IMG/VR virus record: IMGVR_UViG_3300022744_000064
Coordinates: 1-38,450 of that record
Reading direction: 5' to 3' (one strand)
Length of the DNA stretch: 38,450 nucleotides
From: a virus
Position 1 is the first letter of the stretch, and the number at the start of each line of letters is the position of its first letter. Below, piece after piece: positions 15,076 to 23,466 of the stretch. The notes beneath the pieces were generated by a model that was given only the letters and a program-made list of their open reading frames with translations, had not been told where the DNA came from and searched no databases. Made by a program: the position numbers and the translations under genes.

Positions 15076-15870
15076 TTAACGCACCCATCGAGAGCCGTTA
15101 TTTTTCATCCAGGCTTTTAATTCGCCTGGACTCATTTGTTCCGGGTCTCGTGATGCATTTGTGCGCCCCGATCCAACTGGTTTAATTGGCCGTGGCGCGT
15201 TGCTAATGGGTTTTGGTGCAGCTTCAGGGGTGGTTAAACGCGCTTCTAAACGGCCTATTTCCATCGCCGCTTGTCGTTCCGGCAATGAATTTAAACGGTC
15301 TAAAACATCGGGATTTTTGGCGAAGTGATAAACCAATTCCGGGCCTTTTTCGCTATCGAGCAAGGCATCGCGGACATGGTTTGAGACCGGCAAATCAGCA
15401 CCGGAAACAACCTCGTCATAATCTGCAATGGATTCACGAACAGAGCTTTGGCGCTCAGCCCAGGAATTAGATTTAGCATCCAAAACCTTGGCCTCTGCTT
15501 CGCGTGATCGCTCGGCAGCTTGCTTTTTGTCATGCTCTTGAATCGCGTATTGCGCAACGGCTTCAATGTATTCCTGCGGGTTTTCGAATTTGCTTGGATC
15601 TGGCTTTTCAAGCTGCGTTTCAGGCTTATTACTGCCTAATGCGCGCTCTCGCCAAAATGCGGCTTCTCGTTCCGCCTCGCGTGACTTGCGAGTTAATTCA
15701 TCAAATCGCTTCTGCACGGAATTATCTTTTTTCGGAGCTTCTTGCTGCTCCTCTTGATGTTCCGCTTCCTGTTTTTCTTCAATTACTTCGCTTTCAATTA
15801 CCGGGTTTTCTTCGGTAATAATCGTCGGCTCGGAAACTGTTTCTTGCTGCACCTGAATTTCATCTGTCAC
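15076..15870 (-). CDS. Scaffolding protein
   Basis: A 264-aa, highly charged and helical protein, directly upstream of the coat gene, the invariant place for scaffold in P22-like phages. The first 50 residues are Glu/Gln-rich (EEKQEAEHQEEQQEAPKKDN) and the middle part is coiled coil. The end is basic (ELKAWMKNNGSRWVR), as expected for the coat-binding helix-loop-helix of gp8-type scaffolds. It starts at GTG (15868-15870), with GGAG eight bases upstream; that ribosome binding site lies inside a small hairpin. P22 scaffold represses its own translation, which may be relevant here. Confidence 0.85.
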   Translation of the reverse strand: MTDEIQVQQETVSEPTIITEENPVIESEVIEEKQEAEHQEEQQEAPKKDNSVQKRFDELTRKSREAEREAAFWRERALGSNKPETQLEKPDPSKFENPQEYIEAVAQYAIQEHDKKQAAERSREAEAKVLDAKSNSWAERQSSVRESIADYDEVVSGADLPVSNHVRDALLDSEKGPELVYHFAKNPDVLDRLNSLPERQAAMEIGRLEARLTTPEAAPKPISNAPRPIKPVGSGRTNASRDPEQMSPGELKAWMKNNGSRWVR

Positions 15871-15872
15871 TG

Positions 15873-15911
15873 CGTGGTCTCCACGGATTTTTGCCCTGTG
15901 AGCGTCACAGG
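15873..15911 (-). promoter_or_regulatory. Two hairpins in the scaffold mRNA leader, one covering the Shine-Dalgarno
   Basis: On the minus strand CGTGG-AGA-CCACG (15873-15885) places the only good Shine-Dalgarno (GGAG, 15879-15882) in a 5-bp hairpin just before the GTG start. Upstream, CCTGTGA-CGC-TCACAGG (15895-15911) forms a second perfect 7-bp hairpin. The pair looks like a translational control element. Confidence 0.5.
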
Positions 15912-15970
15912 TAACGTCGAACCCTGGCGCGTTAATTCCTCGTCGGGCAGCGAGGCGCGAAATTCGGGCG

Positions 15971-15995
15971 AAAAAAAAGCCGCTCTAGGCGGCTT
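15971..15995 (-). terminator. Terminator after the GH5-like gene
   Basis: On the minus strand AAGCCGC pairs with GCGGCTT (15977-15995) and is followed by T residues (15971-15978). It isolates the portal and glycosidase part of the late operon from scaffold and coat, so a further promoter or antitermination is needed; I see no strong promoter in 15912-15970. Confidence 0.85.
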
Positions 15996-16015
15996 GGGTT
16001 TACTGTTTATTTTAA

Positions 16016-17377
16016 TTACCACCCTAGGGCGGCGTTTGCATTTTTTATAATTTCAATTTGCTGATAATTCTCAGCATCGGAAACCGACTCAAGAATGGGT
16101 CTGCCGCTGTCGCTGTCTATCATCCACATCATCGCAACATCTACATCCGAATTTATAATGCTATTAACCATGTATTGAGTGCGTTCGTGGCTCATAAACT
16201 GCAGCCCTTTAACGCTTCCCGACCAGCTCACAGTTGCGCTAGACGATGCTGTAATGGTGTCTCTTGCCGCGTTCACGCTTGTTACGGTTTGTAGGTATCC
16301 GTTTAATGCTGAATGGATGCCGCCAAGTATAAATTTATCGCCAACCTGAATTGGGCATGATGCAGCCACGGTTAGCGTTAAAACTCCCGTAGCGGCTACA
16401 GCATTTGTTACCGTCCACGGCTGATTTCCGAATTCACCCAATACAAACCCGCGCTGGTTTTTTTGTTGCCAAGTTCTGGCCCCACACAAAACAGATTCAA
16501 TTCCAGTGAAATTTGCCGATGTGCAATTAATATTTCCATAAAAGTGAATTGACCCGCAATTTGTTGGGTTATCTCTAACTTGTTCTAAATACCAATTTTT
16601 AAGCGGAGCAGATATGCCAGCAGTCCCGCCCGGCTGAGAGTATGAGTTTGGCCCATTTCCAGTTAAAACTATGCGCTGGCTATCTATCGCAGAAACAATC
16701 CCATACCACCATGCACAGATTCCAGACCACTCAAGGCCAACGAAAATGTCATTTGCGGCTGAGTAGCTAGCTGGCGTTCCGTAGCTTGAGTTCACCCCTG
16801 GGTAACTGCCACGCGTTGCGTCCGACGCATCGTTATAGTGGTTTACCTCGTTGCTAAGCTCGTACCCATAAACGCCCTGTCTGTTGACGTATCTGGTCAC
16901 AACCTCTTGAGTAACTGCCTGCACATAGTTTCTTGTTGCGCTTCCAGATGTTAACCATCCTGCCCGTAACGTCTGCCCGGCCAAATCGGCAGGAGAGGCA
17001 ATTCTAAAAAACAAATTTAAAATTACACCAATTCCCCTTGCTTCACATTTGGTAAGAAAGTTATCAATAGCAACATAATGCGCCTCCCTATCACCGGATG
17101 TTGCAGCAACTCCAGCCACTCCGTTATTTACTCCATAACGCCATTGAGCTGGCCAAAATGGCATCGCTTTAACGCGCAGCACTTTAACTTTCATGGCAAC
17201 GCATAAATCAAGCATTGCGTCCTGCTCAGAACCGGGAGTGTATGCGCAGGCGGTTGCGCTTGGCTGCGAATAAATTCTAACGATGGCGCCAGGATAATTA
17301 AGCCCTATATTCCTAAACCTAACACCATTTAGCGCCAGCTGTTTATTAGCTAGGAGCGTTAAGCCCTGCATCGCCAT
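16016..17377 (-). CDS. GH5-like (clan A) glycoside hydrolase in the capsid gene cluster
   Basis: A 453-aa TIM-barrel enzyme of the cellulase type. Visible landmarks are IGLNYPG near residue 24-30, acid/base GYELSNEVNHY with N176-E177, the substrate-contact pair H278-Y280 in SIHFYGN, and nucleophile E315 in FVLGEFGNQPW. A final barrel strand VAMMWMIDS follows. A Val/Thr/Ala-rich beta insertion (about 325-392) separates the last strands. There is no signal peptide, and genes on both sides encode virion proteins, so the enzyme is probably part of the particle, perhaps degrading capsule, exopolysaccharide or cellulose-like glucan. The exact substrate cannot be read from the sequence. Such a gene between portal and scaffold is unusual. 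Confidence 0.75.
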   Translation of the reverse strand: MAMQGLTLLANKQLALNGVRFRNIGLNYPGAIVRIYSQPSATACAYTPGSEQDAMLDLCVAMKVKVLRVKAMPFWPAQWRYGVNNGVAGVAATSGDREAHYVAIDNFLTKCEARGIGVILNLFFRIASPADLAGQTLRAGWLTSGSATRNYVQAVTQEVVTRYVNRQGVYGYELSNEVNHYNDASDATRGSYPGVNSSYGTPASYSAANDIFVGLEWSGICAWWYGIVSAIDSQRIVLTGNGPNSYSQPGGTAGISAPLKNWYLEQVRDNPTNCGSIHFYGNINCTSANFTGIESVLCGARTWQQKNQRGFVLGEFGNQPWTVTNAVAATGVLTLTVAASCPIQVGDKFILGGIHSALNGYLQTVTSVNAARDTITASSSATVSWSGSVKGLQFMSHERTQYMVNSIINSDVDVAMMWMIDSDSGRPILESVSDAENYQQIEIIKNANAALGW

Positions 17378-17742
17378 TACACAAATGTCCTAACGGTTAA
17401 GCCTATGGAAGCTTGAGCATTTCCAAGGAGAAGCCTGGCGTGTGTACCTTTAACCGTTTCTACAAAGTATGCTCCGTTAGTTACACTAACCTGAGCAAAG
17501 GTGTATGTTTTGTAGTCTCGATAGTTCGACCCACCATCCATGCTTAACTGTAATGTCAGCGTTTCAGATACAACCGCGCCGAATTTTACGCACTGGATCG
17601 CTATTAAATTGGTCTGCGATATATCCACCCCAGTAGTTGTGAGCTGAGCCGAAGACATTGAAACCGACGCAGCAAGCGTGCGCGATCCACCATCTATTGT
17701 TGGTGTTGGTAATTGCTGTGCTGTTGTTGCTGTAAGCGTCAT
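17377..17742 (-). CDS. Small beta-rich virion-region protein (121 aa)
   Basis: Unknown family. The protein is rich in Thr, Ser, Val and Leu with few charges; strands such as TNLIAIQCVKFGAVVSETLT and ETVKGTHARLLLGNAQ suggest a beta-sandwich. The segment LQLSMDGGSNYRDYKTYTFA resembles sequence seen in small head or decoration proteins. Its neighbours are another beta-rich protein and the glycosidase; all three may form one surface-exposed unit of the virion. The one-base overlap with the glycosidase start indicates translational coupling. Confidence 0.6.
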   Translation of the reverse strand: MTLTATTAQQLPTPTIDGGSRTLAASVSMSSAQLTTTGVDISQTNLIAIQCVKFGAVVSETLTLQLSMDGGSNYRDYKTYTFAQVSVTNGAYFVETVKGTHARLLLGNAQASIGLTVRTFV

Positions 17743-17745
17743 AAA

Positions 17746-18228
17746 TTATGCTCCCCTGTAGAACGTGATTGGCCCGCCAGACAAAATGCTTATTTTGAAG
17801 TACTTTGCCTGTGGGTTTGAATAAAGAATCGGTGGCGTGACTTCAGCCAAAGAGCTGCTCGCATATGTGCCGGTGTATGCCTGCGCAAGCGATGTGGAGC
17901 CGTCCGCGCTCACATCTATACTAAAGGTGGTAGTGGTTGTGCCACTATCTAATATGTACATTAGCCTTTCTGGGTATGGCGCTATTTCTAGCCATGAAGT
18001 GCTATTGCCAGCAACGCCGCCTGACAAAATCGGTATTTTTGTTGAAAAATCTCCGCCGTTAGCATCTTGCGCAGAAAGAGACAAAACGCCAGACGGATCG
18101 CTGACAAATCCTTTTGAATACAAATCTTTTGCAAAGTCAAATTCCAGCCTTTGCGAGCTTCCATTGGGCATCGTTATTCCAAACGAATTTGGAAAATCGC
18201 GCAGCATAATTACGGTTACAAGTGCCAT
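17746..18228 (-). CDS. Beta-rich virion-region protein (160 aa)
   Basis: I recognise no family. The N-terminus (MALVTVIMLRDFPNSFGITM) and later segments (FSIDVSADGSTSLAQAYTGT, KYFKISILSGGPITFYRG) suggest two small beta domains. The second, SADGST...YFKISI, is reminiscent of the neighbouring 121-aa protein (SMDGGS...HARLLL), so the two may be related by duplication. It starts one base inside the portal stop codon and probably depends on portal translation. A capsid decoration or glycosidase-anchoring role is possible but unproven. Confidence 0.6.
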   Translation of the reverse strand: MALVTVIMLRDFPNSFGITMPNGSSQRLEFDFAKDLYSKGFVSDPSGVLSLSAQDANGGDFSTKIPILSGGVAGNSTSWLEIAPYPERLMYILDSGTTTTTFSIDVSADGSTSLAQAYTGTYASSSLAEVTPPILYSNPQAKYFKISILSGGPITFYRGA

Positions 18229-20294
18229 TATTCATACTCCTGAGCTTCAGGCTCGTTTAATTCTTCAGTTAATTGCGGCGGCGGCTGCATATGCTGTAAC
18301 AGCATCGCAATTGCGCCTTTAATTTCTTCAACGTCTTTTTTCGTGTCGTTATTTCGGTCGGCTAATTCAAGCTGCAATTCAGCTTTCATCTGCTCGATTT
18401 GTATTTTTGTTTCTGAGTCGATTTGAGCCTTCTGGATGCCGCTTTGGGCTTTCTGCAGTTCTTCATCCATCGCTTGTATGGTTTGTTCCATTTGCGCAAT
18501 TTGCTGCTGCACTTCTGGCGGCAATGGTTGCTCTTCGCCTTCTTTAATGTCGGCTAAACCGGGCGGAAGGGCCTTTTCTAATCGGTCGGCAATCTCATCA
18601 CCGTTTACCCAGTCGAATGCCCTAACCATCTTGTCCCCGGCCACATCCCACAATTTTGGGTTAGCCTGAGCGGCTTCGATCATCTGCTGGGCGGACTCTT
18701 GGCGCATGGTTGTGTAAGCAGGGCCAGTTGAAACGGTACAGTCATATTTTCCGCTGGTCATGTCGTGCAGCACCATTTCAACCGCGCCGGTTTTCTTGTT
18801 CTTGCGCTCGTGCGGAGCGTTCAGAGTCACCGATTCAACCGTCTCATCGATACCCAAAATGCGCTCAACGCGGGGGGCGTCGTAGTAGTGCGGAATCATC
18901 GACAAAATAGTGCGGCCAACATGGCGCATAGTCATGTTGAGGTTGTCGGTGTAGTGGTAATTCGCTAGTGAGCCTTGCTGCTGCTGGGCGCGCTCTTGGA
19001 TGCCAGAAGTAGCATTGCCTTCATTGCCGAGACTGGAATCGAATAGGCCCGTGGTGGCTTTTATGTCGTCGTTGGCGTGCATCAGCATGGTGATCGCACC
19101 AGCGGGTACATCAACCATCATCTGGCGCTGAGGCGGCGGTGCTAGCTGGCCATTGGCCGCTACAACAGGGTCATACTCCAGGTAGCTGAACGAGCGGTTG
19201 TTTGCCTGCGCCCACTCGAGGCCCATGGTTTCAAACTGGCCGAGCGCGCCAATGAACGGCACTTTAGGCCGCAGCGCATATTCTTCTGTGGCCGTTGAAA
19301 CCCAGTAGTTGTACATCTTCTGAGGGTCGCGAGCGGCGCGGACAATACCCGAGCGAATTACCTTCCCTTCTATGTCTAGCTCATCGCCATACACCGGGAA
19401 AACGGGTATCCAGTCGCTCTTAATCTCGGTTTCTTCAAGCACCTGGGCGCCGGTACACTTGCGAAGGATAACTTTGCGAATCTCGGACCTGCGCGACTTC
19501 TGGATGCGAACGCCAAAAGGCAGCGCCTCTAAAACCGGGTCGCCTTCCCACACGCTTTCGCCGGTAGTCAATCTGTGCAGCGTTTTTTCTTTGGTCTCGA
19601 TCGAGTAGTAATCGACTACCCGAACCATTTTGTTTGAGTTATCCCACCAGGTTTCAGAGCTGTCGCCAATGCCTTTTTTGAGGTTGTCGGTTAGGTCTAA
19701 ATCGGGGAAATCCGCCTTTAAATCGTCCTCATTAACGAATTCAGAAATCGCCCACCACGTAGCGTCTGAGCCATCCAGCTCAACGCTTGCCGGGTCGCAG
19801 TACACACTAAAAGAATTGCGGATGCGCTTAAATTTAATGCACTGGTCGAAAGACTCAGTAGATGAATAATCAGTAATTAGGCGGAAATAACCAAACCCAA
19901 TCGCCGCAGCAGAATTAACTGCGGTTGCGTAGGCAGTCTTGGCGTTTGAATCGTATTCAATGTGCCGAATTAGGCCCTGGCGAACTTCTGCGCCATCTTT
20001 GTCCGCGCCATCGCCAACCGGGTGAACTTTAATACCGGGGGAATTCTGGCGCTGGTTATTCGTAACTTGGTGAACGAACGTTTGCAACTTGTTGACCGTC
20101 AACGCTGGTCGGTTTTCTTGCTCGCGCAATCGCTTTGCGTTGTCGTCCCACTGCTCACCTGAGAGCATTTTTAAATCAATAAGCGCTTCGGCGTTATTCG
20201 CATGGGTAAAACTAATGGCCGCAGCCATGCGCTGATTCAACTGCTTAATCACATCCTCGTCTTTACTCGGATTTTTTAGCGTGTCTTCAGCCAT
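18228..20294 (-). CDS. Portal protein, P22 gp1-like
   Basis: A 688-aa protein of the P22 portal family. The opening contains LKMLSGEQWDDNAKRLREQE followed by RPALTVNKLQTFVHQVTNNQ, the family's characteristic start. A central DP and SGIQERAQQQQ segment follows. The C-terminus is Gln/Glu-rich and helical (about 585-688), which in P22 forms the long internal barrel. Length is close to P22 gp1 (725 aa). It forms the dodecameric ring through which DNA is packaged and ejected. It overlaps the upstream GNAT-like gene by 19 bases. Confidence 0.92.
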   Translation of the reverse strand: MAEDTLKNPSKDEDVIKQLNQRMAAAISFTHANNAEALIDLKMLSGEQWDDNAKRLREQENRPALTVNKLQTFVHQVTNNQRQNSPGIKVHPVGDGADKDGAEVRQGLIRHIEYDSNAKTAYATAVNSAAAIGFGYFRLITDYSSTESFDQCIKFKRIRNSFSVYCDPASVELDGSDATWWAISEFVNEDDLKADFPDLDLTDNLKKGIGDSSETWWDNSNKMVRVVDYYSIETKEKTLHRLTTGESVWEGDPVLEALPFGVRIQKSRRSEIRKVILRKCTGAQVLEETEIKSDWIPVFPVYGDELDIEGKVIRSGIVRAARDPQKMYNYWVSTATEEYALRPKVPFIGALGQFETMGLEWAQANNRSFSYLEYDPVVAANGQLAPPPQRQMMVDVPAGAITMLMHANDDIKATTGLFDSSLGNEGNATSGIQERAQQQQGSLANYHYTDNLNMTMRHVGRTILSMIPHYYDAPRVERILGIDETVESVTLNAPHERKNKKTGAVEMVLHDMTSGKYDCTVSTGPAYTTMRQESAQQMIEAAQANPKLWDVAGDKMVRAFDWVNGDEIADRLEKALPPGLADIKEGEEQPLPPEVQQQIAQMEQTIQAMDEELQKAQSGIQKAQIDSETKIQIEQMKAELQLELADRNNDTKKDVEEIKGAIAMLLQHMQPPPQLTEELNEPEAQEYE

Positions 20295-20632
20295 TGCTTA
20301 ACCTGGAATTCTGGGAGAGGCGCGCGCGCCATAATTTGCGGGTCGTCCTGGATAATGACGAACCCAAGCTTTTCGTAGAATTTAATTAATGCGTCCTGAG
20401 GCATTCCGCCATCTTCCGCCTCAGGCATTAAAACCAGCGTAATGCGGTCTAAATCTGCCATTTCGCAGACATGCAGCATCAAAGCCCTGGCGTGTCCGCA
20501 TTTGCGCGTAACACTGTTGAGTTTGGTGATTTCTCTGATGCTGTCTTTAAGTGCTGGGGCGGGCTCGAACTCCCTCAGTTCACATGAGGAGCTGAGGTAT
20601 TTAACGGGGCCTAAGTGCATCAACTCATCCAT
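20276..20632 (-). CDS. Small GNAT-like protein between terminase and portal (118 aa)
   Basis: The end of the protein (LIKFYEKLGFVIIQDD, then MARAP) matches the last conserved part of GNAT acetyltransferases, where the FYxKxGF motif packs near acetyl-CoA. Before it HARALMLHVCEMADLDRITL fits the acetyl-CoA-binding helix and strand. The N-terminal strands of a full GNAT fold are short or missing, so it may be a minimal or degenerate domain. It overlaps the large terminase end and the portal start. What it acetylates, if anything, is unknown. Confidence 0.6.
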   Translation of the reverse strand: MDELMHLGPVKYLSSSCELREFEPAPALKDSIREITKLNSVTRKCGHARALMLHVCEMADLDRITLVLMPEAEDGGMPQDALIKFYEKLGFVIIQDDPQIMARAPLPEFQVKQWLKTR

Positions 20633-22074
20633 CCACCGCCGTAGCTTGGGCGGGCTGTTTTAGTTTTTGGTGGCGCAGGCGTTATCTGCACATGCTGAAT
20701 GGCGTCGAACATTGGGTCTAGCTGATCGTCGTTTGCGCCGCTTGGAAATGTTGCAACTTCGCCCAGGAAGTCAGACAGCCATGGAGCATCGAGCGGCAGC
20801 AGTACGTTGCCAGACTCGATGAACGGAGCCGCGTCATACCCCCTGCTTACCTTGTCTTTGCTGCGCTGTACCGCAAGGATCGGAACCCCTTCTCTGCGCA
20901 GCGTTTGAATAAGTCCAGTACCGCTGGCCTTGTCTTCGACATACATGCCGCGAAGTGCGGTTTTGCCGCTCTTGTGCTTCAACCAAAAGGCTCTCGCTTG
21001 AATTAGCAGCTCTGGCGCTTCCCACTTTCCGCGTATCAAGTCGATCAATACCGCCTGACCAACTGTTGACCTACCCCACAGCTCAAAAACGGAATAATCG
21101 CTCTGCTCTTCTTCCTTCATCGCTGTGTCAGCAAATATCGCTTGATATTCCAGTGTTGGCAGATGCTGCCAATAGCCGAACCAGGCAGTCTTAATCATCC
21201 CGCCACCCCTTGGTGACGGTCGCTGCTGCAACTGACCAGCAGAGCCATAACTACCCAAAGTGGTCTCAAGCTCCGCCACTTGCTGCTCTCCGAATCGCTC
21301 AGGGAACATCAACTCGCCGTCTTCAGTGCGCGGATCAGTCCACCCAATTGAAGTGGTACAGCGGCGCTCAGGCTCAAATCTCATGGGAATGCAGAGGTGC
21401 ACGTATGGCAATCCCATTTCTAGGATTACACCGGAAACGTCCAGCTCATTAAGCCGCTGCATAATCACAACAATGGCGGATTTTTCAGAGTTAACCCGCG
21501 TTGGCAGGGTCTCTGTAAACGTAACCTTTGCGGCTTCTAGCTTTGGCTCTGAGTTGGCGTTATCGGCGCTTATTGGGTCGTCCAGAATTACACGATCACC
21601 ACGAACACCGGTTAGGCTTGTAAACGATCTGGCCTGACGAAAACCTTTCGATGTGTTTCCAAATTCGCGCTTTCCGTCAAGGTCGCGGCTTAGCTCAATT
21701 GGCCACAACTCTTGATACCACTCGGACTTAATTAAGTCTCTGCAGCGGCGGCTGTCGCGAATAGCCAAACCCTCTTCGTGGGCCGTGCCGACATACCGCA
21801 TTTCCGGCATGCCTTTCGGCCCCCACTCCCACGCTGGCCAGATAACGCCAACCAGAAGCGACTTCATACAGCCAGGCGGCACATTCACCAGCAGACGGGT
21901 TATCTCCCCGCTCGTGACGGCCTCGAGGTGAAGGCAAATTGCATCAAGCGCCCAGCCCCACTTAAGTTCAGCAGTCGGCTCTAGCACATGCCAGGCGCGC
22001 TTTGCGAATGCCGATAGAGACCGTCTGCATAGCTCACGTTCAGCGCTTAGCAGATCGAACTCTGTGAGTTGCAT
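20620..22074 (-). CDS. terL: Terminase large subunit
   Basis: A 484-aa packaging motor. Walker A is VNVPPGCMKS (63-72) and Walker B RVILDDP (161-167), with the coupling motif near IMQRLNELD (204-212). The C-terminal RNase H-like nuclease begins with IFADTAMK (first Asp about 316), and the DDQLDPMFDAIQ part closes the active site. It cuts concatemeric DNA and drives it into the prohead through the portal. It follows the small subunit with a one-base overlap. P22-like organisation suggests headful packaging, but this cannot be shown from sequence alone. Confidence 0.92.
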   Translation of the reverse strand: MQLTEFDLLSAERELCRRSLSAFAKRAWHVLEPTAELKWGWALDAICLHLEAVTSGEITRLLVNVPPGCMKSLLVGVIWPAWEWGPKGMPEMRYVGTAHEEGLAIRDSRRCRDLIKSEWYQELWPIELSRDLDGKREFGNTSKGFRQARSFTSLTGVRGDRVILDDPISADNANSEPKLEAAKVTFTETLPTRVNSEKSAIVVIMQRLNELDVSGVILEMGLPYVHLCIPMRFEPERRCTTSIGWTDPRTEDGELMFPERFGEQQVAELETTLGSYGSAGQLQQRPSPRGGGMIKTAWFGYWQHLPTLEYQAIFADTAMKEEEQSDYSVFELWGRSTVGQAVLIDLIRGKWEAPELLIQARAFWLKHKSGKTALRGMYVEDKASGTGLIQTLRREGVPILAVQRSKDKVSRGYDAAPFIESGNVLLPLDAPWLSDFLGEVATFPSGANDDQLDPMFDAIQHVQITPAPPKTKTARPSYGGGWMS

Positions 22075-22514
22075 TATTTTTTACGCAGGTTTGCCAACTC
22101 TTCCAGAGCCTCTGATGAAAGCCCGGTGACGTCTATCGTTGACTCGATTACCATTTCGCCAGAGTGCTGAACCTTATCTGTCCACATACTTAAGTGCTTG
22201 CCTAAAAGCTCGCAACCCTTAAGCGCGGCCTGCGGGTTGTACTCGCTTTCGCCCTCGGCAGAAGTCGCTTCGATGATGCTTTGAATCTTTTGCAGCACAT
22301 AATCTGCTGTAATTTCAGTACGTTGCGAGCGATCTGCAGTTAAACGCTGTATTTCCGCCTGAATGGTAAGTTTTGATAAGTTTTGAGCGCCTATTTCCTT
22401 TGCGGTCTTAGCGCTGTAACCGGCTCTAATGGCGGCCTGCGTAGCGTTTAAGTCGATTACGTACTCTCTGCAGAAAAGCGCTTGCTTATCGCTGAGGCCG
22501 TTTAGTTTTGGCAT
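22074..22514 (-). CDS. terS: Terminase small subunit
   Basis: A 146-aa protein of the Terminase_2 type. The N-terminus LSDKQALFCREYVIDLNATQ followed by AAIRAGYSAKTAKEIGAQNL is the classic DNA-binding helix-turn-helix of this family, and a helical oligomerisation region follows. It recognises the packaging (pac) site and regulates the large subunit encoded next. In P22-type phages the pac site is often inside this gene; I could not identify one by eye. Confidence 0.9.
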   Translation of the reverse strand: MPKLNGLSDKQALFCREYVIDLNATQAAIRAGYSAKTAKEIGAQNLSKLTIQAEIQRLTADRSQRTEITADYVLQKIQSIIEATSAEGESEYNPQAALKGCELLGKHLSMWTDKVQHSGEMVIESTIDVTGLSSEALEELANLRKK

Positions 22515-22948
22515 TACTTTGTTGTCATTTTATCAATCGAGCGCATCACTCCAAGCCCCAGCATTGCAGTCACTAAGCCCATTAAATCTGCGATGTTTAA
22601 ATCAGGGCGAGAGACAAGTGTTTCGGTGTGTACGCACTGATAAGCCCAAATGGCAGTAGCAACCAGGCAATAAGGCACGTAATACGAAAAAAGCGATACT
22701 GCACATGTCCAGCCGATTGCCGGGCGCCAACCGCTTTTAAATAGCGATTCTGAGGCGGCTTCGATTTTGTTAATTTCTACTTGGCCGAGAATAATTTGAA
22801 CCTCGGCCTGCAGCTTCTCGCTGTCTTTCTTGTCTGCCAATTCTTGCAGTTTGAACAGAGCTGCAGCTTTTGCCTGTTGGTCTGGGATGAATTTGTCTAG
22901 AGCTGTGCGGCCAATATCGAGAAGCGCTGTGATTGGGTCTAAGCTCAT
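22514..22948 (-). CDS. Holin of the 3TM type
   Basis: The ATG at 22948 overlaps the endolysin stop as ATGA, so it is preferred over an upstream GTG at 22957; the product has 144 aa. The N-terminal half is charged and helical (QQAKAAALFKLQELADKKDS). The pattern ASESLFKSGWRPAIGWTCAV followed by hydrophobic segments (about 85-112 and 120-138) is typical of the GTA/3TM holin family. It would form membrane lesions that release the endolysin. Position next to the muramidase supports this. Confidence 0.8.
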   Translation of the reverse strand: MSLDPITALLDIGRTALDKFIPDQQAKAAALFKLQELADKKDSEKLQAEVQIILGQVEINKIEAASESLFKSGWRPAIGWTCAVSLFSYYVPYCLVATAIWAYQCVHTETLVSRPDLNIADLMGLVTAMLGLGVMRSIDKMTTK

Positions 22949-23466
22949 TTGCCCCACCCTTGTAGAGTACGATTAACCCAGCCAAGCAAAAACTTGCTTT
23001 GGTCGCGGTTTTTATTGCAGATATCCGCGTAGCGCTGGATTTTTTCGAGTGCGAAAACTGACAAAAACAGCTCTCTGGAATTGGAGAACTCGCTGCAGTG
23101 ATTTATAGCCGCTAGCGTTCTCTTTCCCATGGCCCCATCCGCATCAAGTGCCACAGGAAAAACCCTGTTGGTGGATTTCTGCGCGATCTTAATTGAGGTG
23201 GAAATGCCAGCATTAACAGCAAAATCAAAAATAGCCTCGGCTATATCCTGGGAGTTGATATCGTCACCGCGAACCCTGTCCCAGTAATCGCGCTTATAAA
23301 TCGCCTTGGCCTCTGCCTCGGTCAGCGCTTTAATATTTAAATTCGGGTAGGACTTCTGGCTAATGCCGTACTTAGTTGCGCCGCCAGTATCGCCTGGGGT
23401 TTCTGTGTACTTGTCGCCACCCTCGAAGCTCAGGGTTTTGGCGATAGCCAGGTCAAAGCTGGCCAT
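22945..23466 (-). CDS. Endolysin: GH108-type N-acetylmuramidase
   Basis: The start at ATG 23466 (MASFDLAIAK) is chosen because GAGG lies seven bases upstream; the 173-aa product then has the usual length of this family. Residues 11-33 (LSFEGG, then PGDTGGATKYGIS) carry the catalytic Glu15 and the DxGG-T-YGI signature of GH108 muramidases. DYWDRVRGDDINSQDIAEAI and the DGAMGKRTLAAI segment form the C-terminal peptidoglycan-binding part. There is no signal peptide, so release depends on the adjacent holin. It overlaps the upstream gene by 14 bases. Confidence 0.88.
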   Translation of the reverse strand: MASFDLAIAKTLSFEGGDKYTETPGDTGGATKYGISQKSYPNLNIKALTEAEAKAIYKRDYWDRVRGDDINSQDIAEAIFDFAVNAGISTSIKIAQKSTNRVFPVALDADGAMGKRTLAAINHCSEFSNSRELFLSVFALEKIQRYADICNKNRDQSKFLLGWVNRTLQGWGK

